Part shown: in pieces, positions 1-8,538 of the stretch
Numbering within the stretch: position 1 is the first letter of the stretch
How the letters are laid out: each line of letters begins with the position of its first letter
From: Planctomycetota bacterium
Lineage (GTDB): Bacteria > Planctomycetota > JAJSAM01
Assembly: GCA_024274785.1 (NCBI GenBank)
Contig: JAJSAM010000062.1
Location: forward strand, 1 to 63,892
Length of the DNA stretch: 63,892 nt
Direction of reading: 5' to 3'
Made by a program: the position numbers and the translations under genes
Notes under the pieces: generated by a model
Told to the model about the DNA's origin: nothing
Databases searched by the model: none
The model's input: only the letters and a program-made list of their open reading frames with translations

Positions 1-126
1 CTTGTGGTGGGGGCGGGCCTCGCGAAGGCGCTTCGCTGTTCGCTTGTGGTGGGGGCGGGCCTCGCGAATGCGCTTCGCTGTTCGCTTGTGGTGGGGGCGG
101 GCCTCGCGAATGCGCTTCGCTGTTCG
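1..126. repeat. 42-bp tandem repeat, three copies
   Basis: Three head-to-tail units of exactly 42 bp lie at 1-42, 43-84 and 85-126. Units 2 and 3 are identical, and unit 1 differs at one base (aagg versus aatg). A decayed fourth unit starts at 127 and loses similarity by about 150. The array touches the window edge and may continue upstream. Frames through it are open on the plus strand, but no gene can be supported. The rest of 127-334 shows only GC-rich intergenic sequence and one short hairpin. Confidence 0.9.
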
Positions 127-306
127 CTCCTGGTGGGGCGGGCCGTGCTCACTCCGCGCGCGCCTACCCCACACGCTGACGCCTGAAGGCGGGGGCCGGA
201 GGTTGTGCCCTGTTTGTCTGGAACACGCGCCTCGATTCTCGCTTCGCTCGAATCTCGCCTGTGGCTGGCAGGTGGGGCGTTCTGCTCTTCCCGATCCGTG
301 GGACCA

Positions 307-324
307 CCCGCCGTCGGAGGCGGG
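307..324 (-). terminator. Short hairpin downstream of the DUF1579 gene
   Basis: CCCGCC and GGCGGG are perfectly complementary around a 6-nt loop, 10 bp past the stop of the minus-strand gene that ends at 335. There is no clear U-tract, so this is only a possible terminator. Confidence 0.3.
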
Positions 325-334
325 CCCCTTCCAC

Positions 335-949
335 CTACTTCACCCGCTGGTAGATGATCTCCATCACCTTGGCGTTGTCGCCGAGGACGATGTCGTAGGC
401 CTCGATCAGGAATTCGTCGTCGCTCTTGATCGTCGTCACGAACCGCGCCATCTTGGCGATGTGGCCGGTCATCGGCTCGTCCATCTCGCCATATGTCGTC
501 AGGATCCTGCCGGTCTTGTCCAGGTGGCCATTGAACGCATAAATCGTCGTGCTCATGTTGTCGAGCCAGATCGTGCGGAACTGCTTGCGAAACTTGTCGT
601 ACCCGGTCAGCCCGAACCCCTCGTGCGGCATCCCCATCATCACGCCGGACGTCTTCTCCTGCAGCCAGCGACCACCGAGAATGCTCGTGATCTCGGACTT
701 GCCGTCCGATTCCACGACTTCGGAACCGGGGCCGCCCATCCACATCCGGTAGTGGGTCGTCCACTTCCCGACCCGCTTCATCAGGAAGGCGTGTTCGTCC
801 CCCGGTGTGCCCATCTCCATCCACTTCTTCATCGCCTCCGCCATCTCCTCGGAAGAGGGCTGCTCCTGCGATACGGCCCTTGTCGTCACGAGCGCGGTGG
901 CGGCCACCAGCAACATCGCGACGATGGTGAGTTTCCAGATCCTGATCAC
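335..949 (-). CDS. DUF1579 family secreted protein
   Basis: 204 aa. The start is GTG at 949, preceded by AGGAGC at good spacing. Residues 1-27 form a signal peptide (basic start, hydrophobic core, cleavage around AVSQ). The mature part matches my recollection of DUF1579: a GKW motif near residue 63, then a block ending GGRWLQE, then the GLTGYD motif and a later block around TTYGEMDEP. The family is a small beta-barrel of unknown function, mostly in exported proteins. The gene stands alone, divergent from the gene at 1124. The family call is fairly secure; the function is unknown. Confidence 0.75.
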   Translation of the reverse strand: MIRIWKLTIVAMLLVAATALVTTRAVSQEQPSSEEMAEAMKKWMEMGTPGDEHAFLMKRVGKWTTHYRMWMGGPGSEVVESDGKSEITSILGGRWLQEKTSGVMMGMPHEGFGLTGYDKFRKQFRTIWLDNMSTTIYAFNGHLDKTGRILTTYGEMDEPMTGHIAKMARFVTTIKSDDEFLIEAYDIVLGDNAKVMEIIYQRVK

Positions 950-1123
950 TGCTCCTGTCTGTCGTTCGCCCCGTTCGGGGGGTGTCTTCGTTGAAGTACT
1001 CGAGCAAGTGAAGCGTCAAGGCGAACCGGCTCCAAGGATCATGGCGGAAACCGTTTCCCAAAACGCCCTTCCGGATCGTCTAAGTGGCTGGGCCTGGTAT
1101 GGGAGTTGGTCAAGGAGATACAC

Positions 1124-2803
1124 ATGAGGGTCATTTTCATAACGTTTCTGATATCGCTGACTTGCATCACGGGGGCCGTCCTTGCCGCGCCGGATGAAGA
1201 GCCCCCCGCGGCGAAGGCTGTTGACCGGAACGTCAGCATCCAACTGATGGATTACGGAGAGGGAGCGAATCGGAAGATCAAGCTTACGCTCTCCGACGAG
1301 TGGTCGAACCTGCCGGACTCGACCAGGAAGCAGGTCCTCTCGAAACTCAAGGCCGCGCTCCCGGAAGCCTCCCTGAAAAAGGCCCTGCTGGCCCTGGCCA
1401 GGGGCGAGACCGAGATCGAGATCTCCGCGGCGCCGGAGAAGAAGCGCGTCGTGACCACCCCGATGGTGAAGGTGGTGCCCGCCATGCCGGTCTACCCTGC
1501 GAAGAAGATCGCCGTCAAGCCGACCGGGACGAAGCCGGGCGGTTACGTCCGCCTGGGCGCCCCCGGGGAGAAGATGATCATGCTCGGCGGTGCCGGAGGC
1601 AAGGGCGGCGGTTGTGGCGGCGGCATGGCCGGTCAGCCGGGCAAGCCCGCCGCCGGAGGCAAGGGCGGCGGTTGCGGCGGCGGCATGGCCGGTCAGCCGG
1701 GCAAGCCCGGAGCTGCCGGCCAGGGCGCCCTCACGGTGCGCGGCCTGAAGGACGGCGACTTCGAGATCGAGGTCCTCGAAATCGACGGCATGGACGACAT
1801 GCCCCAGGAGGTCCGGAAGAAGCTGCTCGAAATGATGAAGAGGCAGGGCGCCCTCCGGGGGCAACTCGATGGATCGGTCAGGATTCTGCAAGCCCGTCCC
1901 GGCAAGTCCGGCGATTGTCGCGATTGCGAGAAGGACGTGAAGACCGAAGTCAAGGTGATGGGGACCGGCAACGGCGACTGGAGGCAGCTCTCTCCCGAGA
2001 AGCGGAAGCAGGTGCTGCAGTCGCTTCGCCGGACCGTTCCCCAGGAGCAGATGGCCGATGTCCTGAAGGCCCTCATGCAAGGTGGAACGATGCGCGCGGG
2101 TGGCTTTCACGCGCAGCCCATGCCGGGCAAAGCCGATTGCGGCAGCCGGAATGCTCCGAGGGGGCACGGCCGGAAGTCCGGAGGCCGGATGCGATGTGGT
2201 GGCGGCAACCGGATGCACGGTGGTGGCGGTGACCGGATGCGATGTGGTGGCGGCAACCGGATGCACGGTGGTGGCGGTGACCGCATGCGATGTGGTGGCG
2301 GCAACCGGATGCACGGCGGTGGCGACGGCCGCCAGGGCGCCCTCGTTCGCGCTCTGGTTGCCCTCACCAACGAGGTGCGGGCCCTGCGCACCGAGGTGGC
2401 TGCGATGCGTGCCACGCACCAGGGCCGGCCGCCGGTTCTCAGGCCTCGGGTGAAGCCTGATACGCCCCGTCGGATGATGCTGCGGACCATCCGTGGCGCC
2501 CCCGGCGCCGCCCCGAAAGTCATTATCGAGAAGCCGAACTGCGGGAAGTCCGAGGGCGAGTGCGGCCAGAAACCACCTCCACCCCCGCCGCTCACCATGG
2601 CGATCGTCACCGGCCAGGCTGACCGGACCAGCCTCGGGGGCGTCTTCACTCCCTCCACCGGCGTGATGGTAATGCCGCAGCAAGACCGGAAGTACACCGA
2701 TGTCGAGCAGGACATGGCGAAGCTCCGTGCCGAAATGGCGGAGATGCGCGCCGCCCTGCAACGACTCGTGAAGAACCTGGAGAAGCTGCGGGCCGAGAAG
2801 TAA
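1124..2803 (+). CDS. Secreted Gly/Cys/Met/His-rich repeat protein, unknown function
   Basis: 559 aa from ATG 1124, chosen because AAGGAG lies 7 nt upstream and the sequence then opens with a clean signal peptide (MRVIFITFLISLTCITGAVLA). An upstream TTG at 1106 is in frame but less likely. After an acidic/basic helical stretch come two 20-residue Gly-rich repeats containing KGGGCGGGMAGQPGKP (about residues 157-196). A second region contains about three 16-residue repeats carrying RMRCGGGNRMHGGGGD (about 356-402). The C-terminus ends in a coiled-coil-like segment. The Cys, Met and His density suggests metal binding or disulfide cross-linking, which is inference only. No known family is recognised. 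It is probably lineage-specific. Confidence 0.7.
   Translation: MRVIFITFLISLTCITGAVLAAPDEEPPAAKAVDRNVSIQLMDYGEGANRKIKLTLSDEWSNLPDSTRKQVLSKLKAALPEASLKKALLALARGETEIEISAAPEKKRVVTTPMVKVVPAMPVYPAKKIAVKPTGTKPGGYVRLGAPGEKMIMLGGAGGKGGGCGGGMAGQPGKPAAGGKGGGCGGGMAGQPGKPGAAGQGALTVRGLKDGDFEIEVLEIDGMDDMPQEVRKKLLEMMKRQGALRGQLDGSVRILQARPGKSGDCRDCEKDVKTEVKVMGTGNGDWRQLSPEKRKQVLQSLRRTVPQEQMADVLKALMQGGTMRAGGFHAQPMPGKADCGSRNAPRGHGRKSGGRMRCGGGNRMHGGGGDRMRCGGGNRMHGGGGDRMRCGGGNRMHGGGDGRQGALVRALVALTNEVRALRTEVAAMRATHQGRPPVLRPRVKPDTPRRMMLRTIRGAPGAAPKVIIEKPNCGKSEGECGQKPPPPPPLTMAIVTGQADRTSLGGVFTPSTGVMVMPQQDRKYTDVEQDMAKLRAEMAEMRAALQRLVKNLEKLRAEK
1592..1711 (+). repeat. 60-bp tandem duplication within the CDS
   Basis: Two adjacent 60-bp units at 1592-1651 and 1652-1711 are nearly identical and encode AGGKGGGCGGGMAGQPGKP twice. 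They stay in the reading frame of the secreted protein. Confidence 0.85.
2189..2329 (+). repeat. 48-bp tandem repeat within the CDS, about three copies
   Basis: Units start at 2189, 2237 and 2285. The first two are almost identical and the third is diverged and shortened at its end. Each encodes an MRCGGGNRMHGGGGDR-type unit in frame. Near-identity at the DNA level suggests recent slippage or gene conversion. Confidence 0.85.
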
Positions 2804-2841
2804 ACCACACAGCTGTACCGCGGTACCCTGCGTGCCCAGTC

Positions 2842-2868
2842 GCCCGCCGCCGCCTGTCGGTGGCGGGC
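2842..2868. terminator. Hairpin between convergent genes
   Basis: GCCCGCCGCC pairs with GGTGGCGGGC across a 7-nt loop: a 10-bp stem with one G-T pair. It lies between the convergent genes ending at 2803 and 2891. There is no U-tract, but the position fits a bidirectional terminator. Confidence 0.45.
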
Positions 2869-2890
2869 GCCGCATTGACGGGGGACGGGG

Positions 2891-4270
2891 CTACTCGATG
2901 TCGTAGGTGTCGCCCAGGTCCGGGACGTCCACCCTCGTGCCCAGTTCGTCCCCGAGCAACGCCGCGAACGACCTTGCCGAGTCCGGCTCGCCGTGCACCA
3001 CGAAGATCCGGTTGGGGATGCCCGGGGCGGTCTTGACGAAACGCAGGAGCTCGTTGCGATCGGCGTGGGCGGAGAGGCCGTGGACCGAGAAGTGCCTCGC
3101 CCGGACCGGGATGTCCCGGCCATGCATCCGGATCGTCTTCACGCCCTCGATCAGGGAGCGGCCGCGCGTGCCGAGCGCCTGGTAGCCGACGAGGAGGATC
3201 AGGTTGTTCTCGTCGGACACCAGGCGACGCAGGTGATGCACCACGCGTCCGGCCGTGAGCATGCCCGACGCGGAGATGATGATCCGCGGCCCCTTCATCT
3301 TGTTCAGAGCCTTGCTCTGCTCCACCGTGCGGTGGAAACGCACGTCGCCCGGAAACATCCTCCGGCGGCCGTCCCGGACGATCTCCTCGTCGAGATTCTC
3401 GCGGTCCAGGTGGCGGCTGTAGATCTTCGTCGCGTCAATCGCCATGGGGCTGTCGATGTGTACCGGAAGCTCCGGAAGCTCACCCGCTTTCATGGCTTCG
3501 CGCAACAGGTACGTCACCACCTGAGCTCGGGCCACCGCGAAGGAGGGGATCAGGATCGTGCCGCCGCGCTTCACCGTATCGAGCAGGGCGTTCCGGATCT
3601 GATCGACGAAGGGCTCGTCGTCGTGGACCCGATCGCCGTAGGTCGATTCGATGACCAGGATGTCGTCTGCGGGACACGGCTTCGGGTCCGGGTGGATGGG
3701 CATGTCGTACTTGCCGACGTCGCCGGTGAAGACGATGGTCCGTTTGCCGACCCGAAGCTCCACCATGGCGGACCCGAGAATGTGCCCGGCGTTCAGGAAC
3801 CGCGCCTCGATCCCTTCCGCGATGCTGAACCACTCCTCGTAGTCGTAGGGCCGGAGCAGTTCGAGCGTCCGCTCCACGTCCTCGGCCGTATAGAGCGGCA
3901 GCGCCGGCTTGTGCTTGCTGTACTTCTTCCGGTTCGCGTAGGCGGCATCCTCTTCCTGGATCTTCGCGGAGTCGAGCAGGAGCAATTCCGCGAGGTCGAG
4001 CGTTGCCCGGGTGCAATGGACCGGACCGGAGAACCCCATCCGGACCAGGCGCGGCAGGAAACCGGCGTGGTCGATGTGGGTGTGGGTCAGGATCACGTGA
4101 TCGAGGGTCTTCGGATCGAAGGCCGGCTGCTCCCAGTTGCGCAGTCTGAGCTTCTTCAGACCCTGGAAGAGGCCGGCGTCGATCATCACGCTGGCACGAT
4201 CCGTCTCGACCAGGTGGCGCGATCCGGTAACGGTCCCCGCTGCGCCGTGAAAGGAGAGCCTGAGTTTCAT
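2891..4270 (-). CDS. MBL-fold beta-CASP RNA-processing metallo-hydrolase
   Basis: 459 aa from ATG 4270, preceded by GGAGG 11 nt upstream; longer readings of this frame run through the neighbouring cyclophilin gene and are spurious. The N-terminal metallo-beta-lactamase domain has the zinc motif HTHIDHAG (about residues 62-69), a GHILGSAM block with a ligand His, and a FTGDVGKYDMPI segment. A beta-CASP insert follows (ESTYGDR, then IPSFAVARAQ). The C-terminal RMMBL-type domain contains SGMLTAGRVVHHL, GYQALGTRG and a final SVHGLSAHAD. This is the RNA-specificity group related to CPSF73 and TTHA0252, predicted to be a cytoplasmic endo/exoribonuclease. It is convergent with the gene before it and divergent from the cyclophilin gene. 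Confidence 0.9.
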   Translation of the reverse strand: MKLRLSFHGAAGTVTGSRHLVETDRASVMIDAGLFQGLKKLRLRNWEQPAFDPKTLDHVILTHTHIDHAGFLPRLVRMGFSGPVHCTRATLDLAELLLLDSAKIQEEDAAYANRKKYSKHKPALPLYTAEDVERTLELLRPYDYEEWFSIAEGIEARFLNAGHILGSAMVELRVGKRTIVFTGDVGKYDMPIHPDPKPCPADDILVIESTYGDRVHDDEPFVDQIRNALLDTVKRGGTILIPSFAVARAQVVTYLLREAMKAGELPELPVHIDSPMAIDATKIYSRHLDRENLDEEIVRDGRRRMFPGDVRFHRTVEQSKALNKMKGPRIIISASGMLTAGRVVHHLRRLVSDENNLILLVGYQALGTRGRSLIEGVKTIRMHGRDIPVRARHFSVHGLSAHADRNELLRFVKTAPGIPNRIFVVHGEPDSARSFAALLGDELGTRVDVPDLGDTYDIE

Positions 4271-4393
4271 GTGCTGTCGTTCCTCCATTCCGTGACCGAG
4301 CCGGCCCGGACGGGAGTATAGCCCGGCAAGCGGTGGGCATCCCTCGGCGAATTCCTTAAACCGTCCCGCTCCTTCGTGTAATTTCCGGTGATC

Positions 4394-5257
4394 ATGACGA
4401 AGATCACCACGTTCCTGCTGCTGTCCACCCTGTCCGCAAGTCTCCTGCCGCTGGTCATCGCCGATGGGGAGCTCGCGGCCGCGCCGCCCCCGGCGAACCC
4501 GAAGGTCCTCATGAAGACCTCGATGGGGGACATCACCATCGAACTGCTTCCCGCCGCGGCTCCGAAGACCGTTGCGAACTTCATCGGCCTGGCGAACGGC
4601 ACGAAGGAGTGGAAGGACCCGAAGAGCGGTGAGATGGTGAAGCGCCCCTTTTTCGACGGGCTGAACTTCCACCGCATCATTCCCAACTTCATGATCCAGG
4701 GCGGCTGTCCGCTCGGGAACGGCATGGGCGGCCCCGGCTACCAGTTCGAGGATGAGATCAACGCCAGGGCGCTGGGCCTTGACAAGGTGATGGTTCTGCT
4801 CGGGGACCGGCCGAATCCGAAGATCATGGAGCTTCTCCGGATCCGTGACCAGCAGAGCTTCCAGCGGCTGATCGTGCAGCCCCTGCTTCGAAGTCTGGGG
4901 ATCACCAGCCAGGCGGACTTCGATGCACGCAAGGACGAAGTGGAGAAGGCCTTGAAAGCGTTGTCCCTGATGGGCGTGTACATGAACATGGGCATCAAGT
5001 ACGACGACTCCCTGAAATCCATCGGTAACCTGCCCGGCACCATCGCCATGGCGAACTCCGGTCCTGACACCAACGGCTCCCAGTTCTTTATCAACCTCGT
5101 TCCGAACCAGCATCTGAACGGCAAGCACACCGTCTTCGGCAAGGTCGTCGCCGGCATGGATGTGGTCGAAAAGATCGCCGCCGTGGAGACCGTGAACACC
5201 CGGCCGAAAGAGGCGGTGAAGATCGTTTCGATTCGCTCGATCGAGGAAGCGGAGTAG
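4394..5257 (+). CDS. Exported cyclophilin-type peptidyl-prolyl isomerase
   Basis: 287 aa from ATG 4394; GTG 4388 is an alternative and no strong ribosome site decides between them. A signal peptide (about residues 1-26) sends it to the periplasm. The cyclophilin fold is clear: MKTSMGDITIELLP, then FDGLNFHRIIPNFMIQGG with the catalytic-region Arg, then AMANSGPDTNGSQFFI, then HTVFGKVVAGMDVV. An insert of about 80 residues, rich in Leu, Arg and Asp, lies between GPGYQFEDEINA and GTIAMANSGP. It is absent from small single-domain cyclophilins. The role is cis-trans isomerisation of prolyl bonds in exported proteins. Confidence 0.92.
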   Translation: MTKITTFLLLSTLSASLLPLVIADGELAAAPPPANPKVLMKTSMGDITIELLPAAAPKTVANFIGLANGTKEWKDPKSGEMVKRPFFDGLNFHRIIPNFMIQGGCPLGNGMGGPGYQFEDEINARALGLDKVMVLLGDRPNPKIMELLRIRDQQSFQRLIVQPLLRSLGITSQADFDARKDEVEKALKALSLMGVYMNMGIKYDDSLKSIGNLPGTIAMANSGPDTNGSQFFINLVPNQHLNGKHTVFGKVVAGMDVVEKIAAVETVNTRPKEAVKIVSIRSIEEAE

Positions 5258-5303
5258 TCACCCTTCCGAGGGCGCCGATCGTGGGCGCGTCCGCCCCGGT
5301 GAT

Positions 5304-5343
5304 GCGCGGACGAGCCGGAGCTCGTCCCCCCGATGGTGGTTCG
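5304..5343 (+). repeat. 40-bp interspersed hairpin repeat, copy 1
   Basis: About 36 of 40 positions match the copy at 22408-22447. It contains GGACGAG and CTCGTCC, a 7-bp inverted repeat around a short loop, followed by CCGATGGTGGTTCG. Both copies lie upstream of, and in the same orientation as, the next gene (about 100 bp here). Confidence 0.6.
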
Positions 5344-5444
5344 AAGCCCCCCGCGCGGCCAGTCCGGTGGCCCATTCCCCGCTCGGTGGAAGGTGGTATC
5401 CTGTGGCGCCGCGTGAAGGAACAAGCCCTGACCCTGGCCGGTGA

Positions 5445-6533
5445 ATGTCCATGAGCACGATCGCCTTCGTCCCCGCCGCGGATCGGTCCCTGCTCCGGAG
5501 AAGCTTCTCCGGGCGGCCGTTGCTCTATTGGTGTGTCCGGGCACTGTCCGATTGCAACGCGGTGGACCGTACCGTGGTATCGACCGCTGATGATTCCATG
5601 CACCGCCTGGTGGAAGGATTCCAGCTCCCCGGGGTGGATCTGACCAGAGGCGCGGAGGGGCCCGACCGGATGCTGACCGCCTTTCTCCGCGAGGCGAAAC
5701 TCGATGCGAAGGATCGGCTGATCGTCGTGCCGAAGGCCTCGCCGTTTCTCATCCGGAAAGAACTCGATCTCGGAATCGCCGAGTTTGAGATGTGTGGCGC
5801 GGATCGCCTGGTCTCGGTGTGCCGGTCGCCGAAACGGGTGTTTTCCGCGGATGGCAGTCTGCTTCACGCCGGCGCACTGGTGGAGAACGGAGTCTTCCGC
5901 GTGAGTCCGGTGGGCAAGGCTCTGCTCCCACCGCAAGAGACCCGCCTCTACCGGATGGCGGACCACACCGCGCTGGACCTCTCCACGCCGGAGGGCTTCG
6001 GCGCGGCCGAAGCCGCCCACCGGAACACGTTGCCCGACCTCTACCCGGCTCTCGGCGGCATCCGGATGTTGCTCACCGACGTCGACGGCGTTCTGACCGA
6101 CGCCGGCATGTACCTGAGCGAGAGCGGCGACGAGTTGAAGAAGTTCAGCACCAGGGACGGCATGGCCTTCGCCCTCCTCCGACAACGCGGACTGAAAATC
6201 GGGATCATCACCGGCGAGGACACCGAGATCGTGGCCCGCCGGGCGAAGAAGCTCAAGGCCGACCACCTCCACCAGGGCATCGGGGACAAACTGCCGATGG
6301 TCCTTCAGATCTGCGAGCAGGAAGGGATCGAACCCGGCGAGGTCGCGTATGTCGGCGACGATATCGGCGATCTGACGGCACTTCGGGCGGTAGGATTTGC
6401 GGCTTGCCCCGGAACGGCGGAACCGACCGTGAAACGCGCAGCCCACTACATCTGCGAGCGGGGCGGCGGAGAGGGCTGCGTTCGCGAGGTCGCGGAGATG
6501 ATCCTGGCAGCCCAATCCAAAGAGACCGACTGA
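5445..6533 (+). CDS. Cytidylyltransferase-like / KdsC-like HAD phosphatase fusion
   Basis: 362 aa; ATG 5445 and ATG 5451 are both possible. Residues 1 to about 190 have the layout of a CMP-sugar synthetase (FVPAADRSLLRR, GRPLLYWCVRAL, VVSTADD), but the signature ARGGSKR loop is replaced by AADRSLLRR, so nucleotidyl transfer is doubtful. Residues from about 205 form a complete HAD phosphatase of the KdsC type: DVDGVLTDAG (motif I), KKFSTRDGMAF, GIITGED (motif II), a conserved Lys in GDKLPM, and YVGDDIGDL (motif IV). The domain order resembles animal CMP-sialic acid synthetase, which carries a C-terminal KdsC-like domain. Dephosphorylation of a 2-keto sugar acid 8- or 9-phosphate is the likely activity. 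The ABC-F gene follows after 6 bp. Confidence 0.8.
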   Translation: MSMSTIAFVPAADRSLLRRSFSGRPLLYWCVRALSDCNAVDRTVVSTADDSMHRLVEGFQLPGVDLTRGAEGPDRMLTAFLREAKLDAKDRLIVVPKASPFLIRKELDLGIAEFEMCGADRLVSVCRSPKRVFSADGSLLHAGALVENGVFRVSPVGKALLPPQETRLYRMADHTALDLSTPEGFGAAEAAHRNTLPDLYPALGGIRMLLTDVDGVLTDAGMYLSESGDELKKFSTRDGMAFALLRQRGLKIGIITGEDTEIVARRAKKLKADHLHQGIGDKLPMVLQICEQEGIEPGEVAYVGDDIGDLTALRAVGFAACPGTAEPTVKRAAHYICERGGGEGCVREVAEMILAAQSKETD

Positions 6534-6539
6534 GAGCAA

Positions 6540-8477
<1,938 letters not shown>

Positions 8478-8538
8478 AGCAGCAAGGCCGTCAATCAGTG
8501 AAGCAGGCTCTTGAAGCGGGAATGGAAAGGTGAAATGA

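Noticed and set aside
1..126. Possible CRISPR array
   Set aside because: The units are directly adjacent with no spacers, and there are no cas genes.
2891..5128. A 745-aa reading of the MBL-fold gene
   Set aside because: The extra N-terminal 286 residues are the antisense of the cyclophilin gene; GGAGG before ATG 4270 marks the real start.
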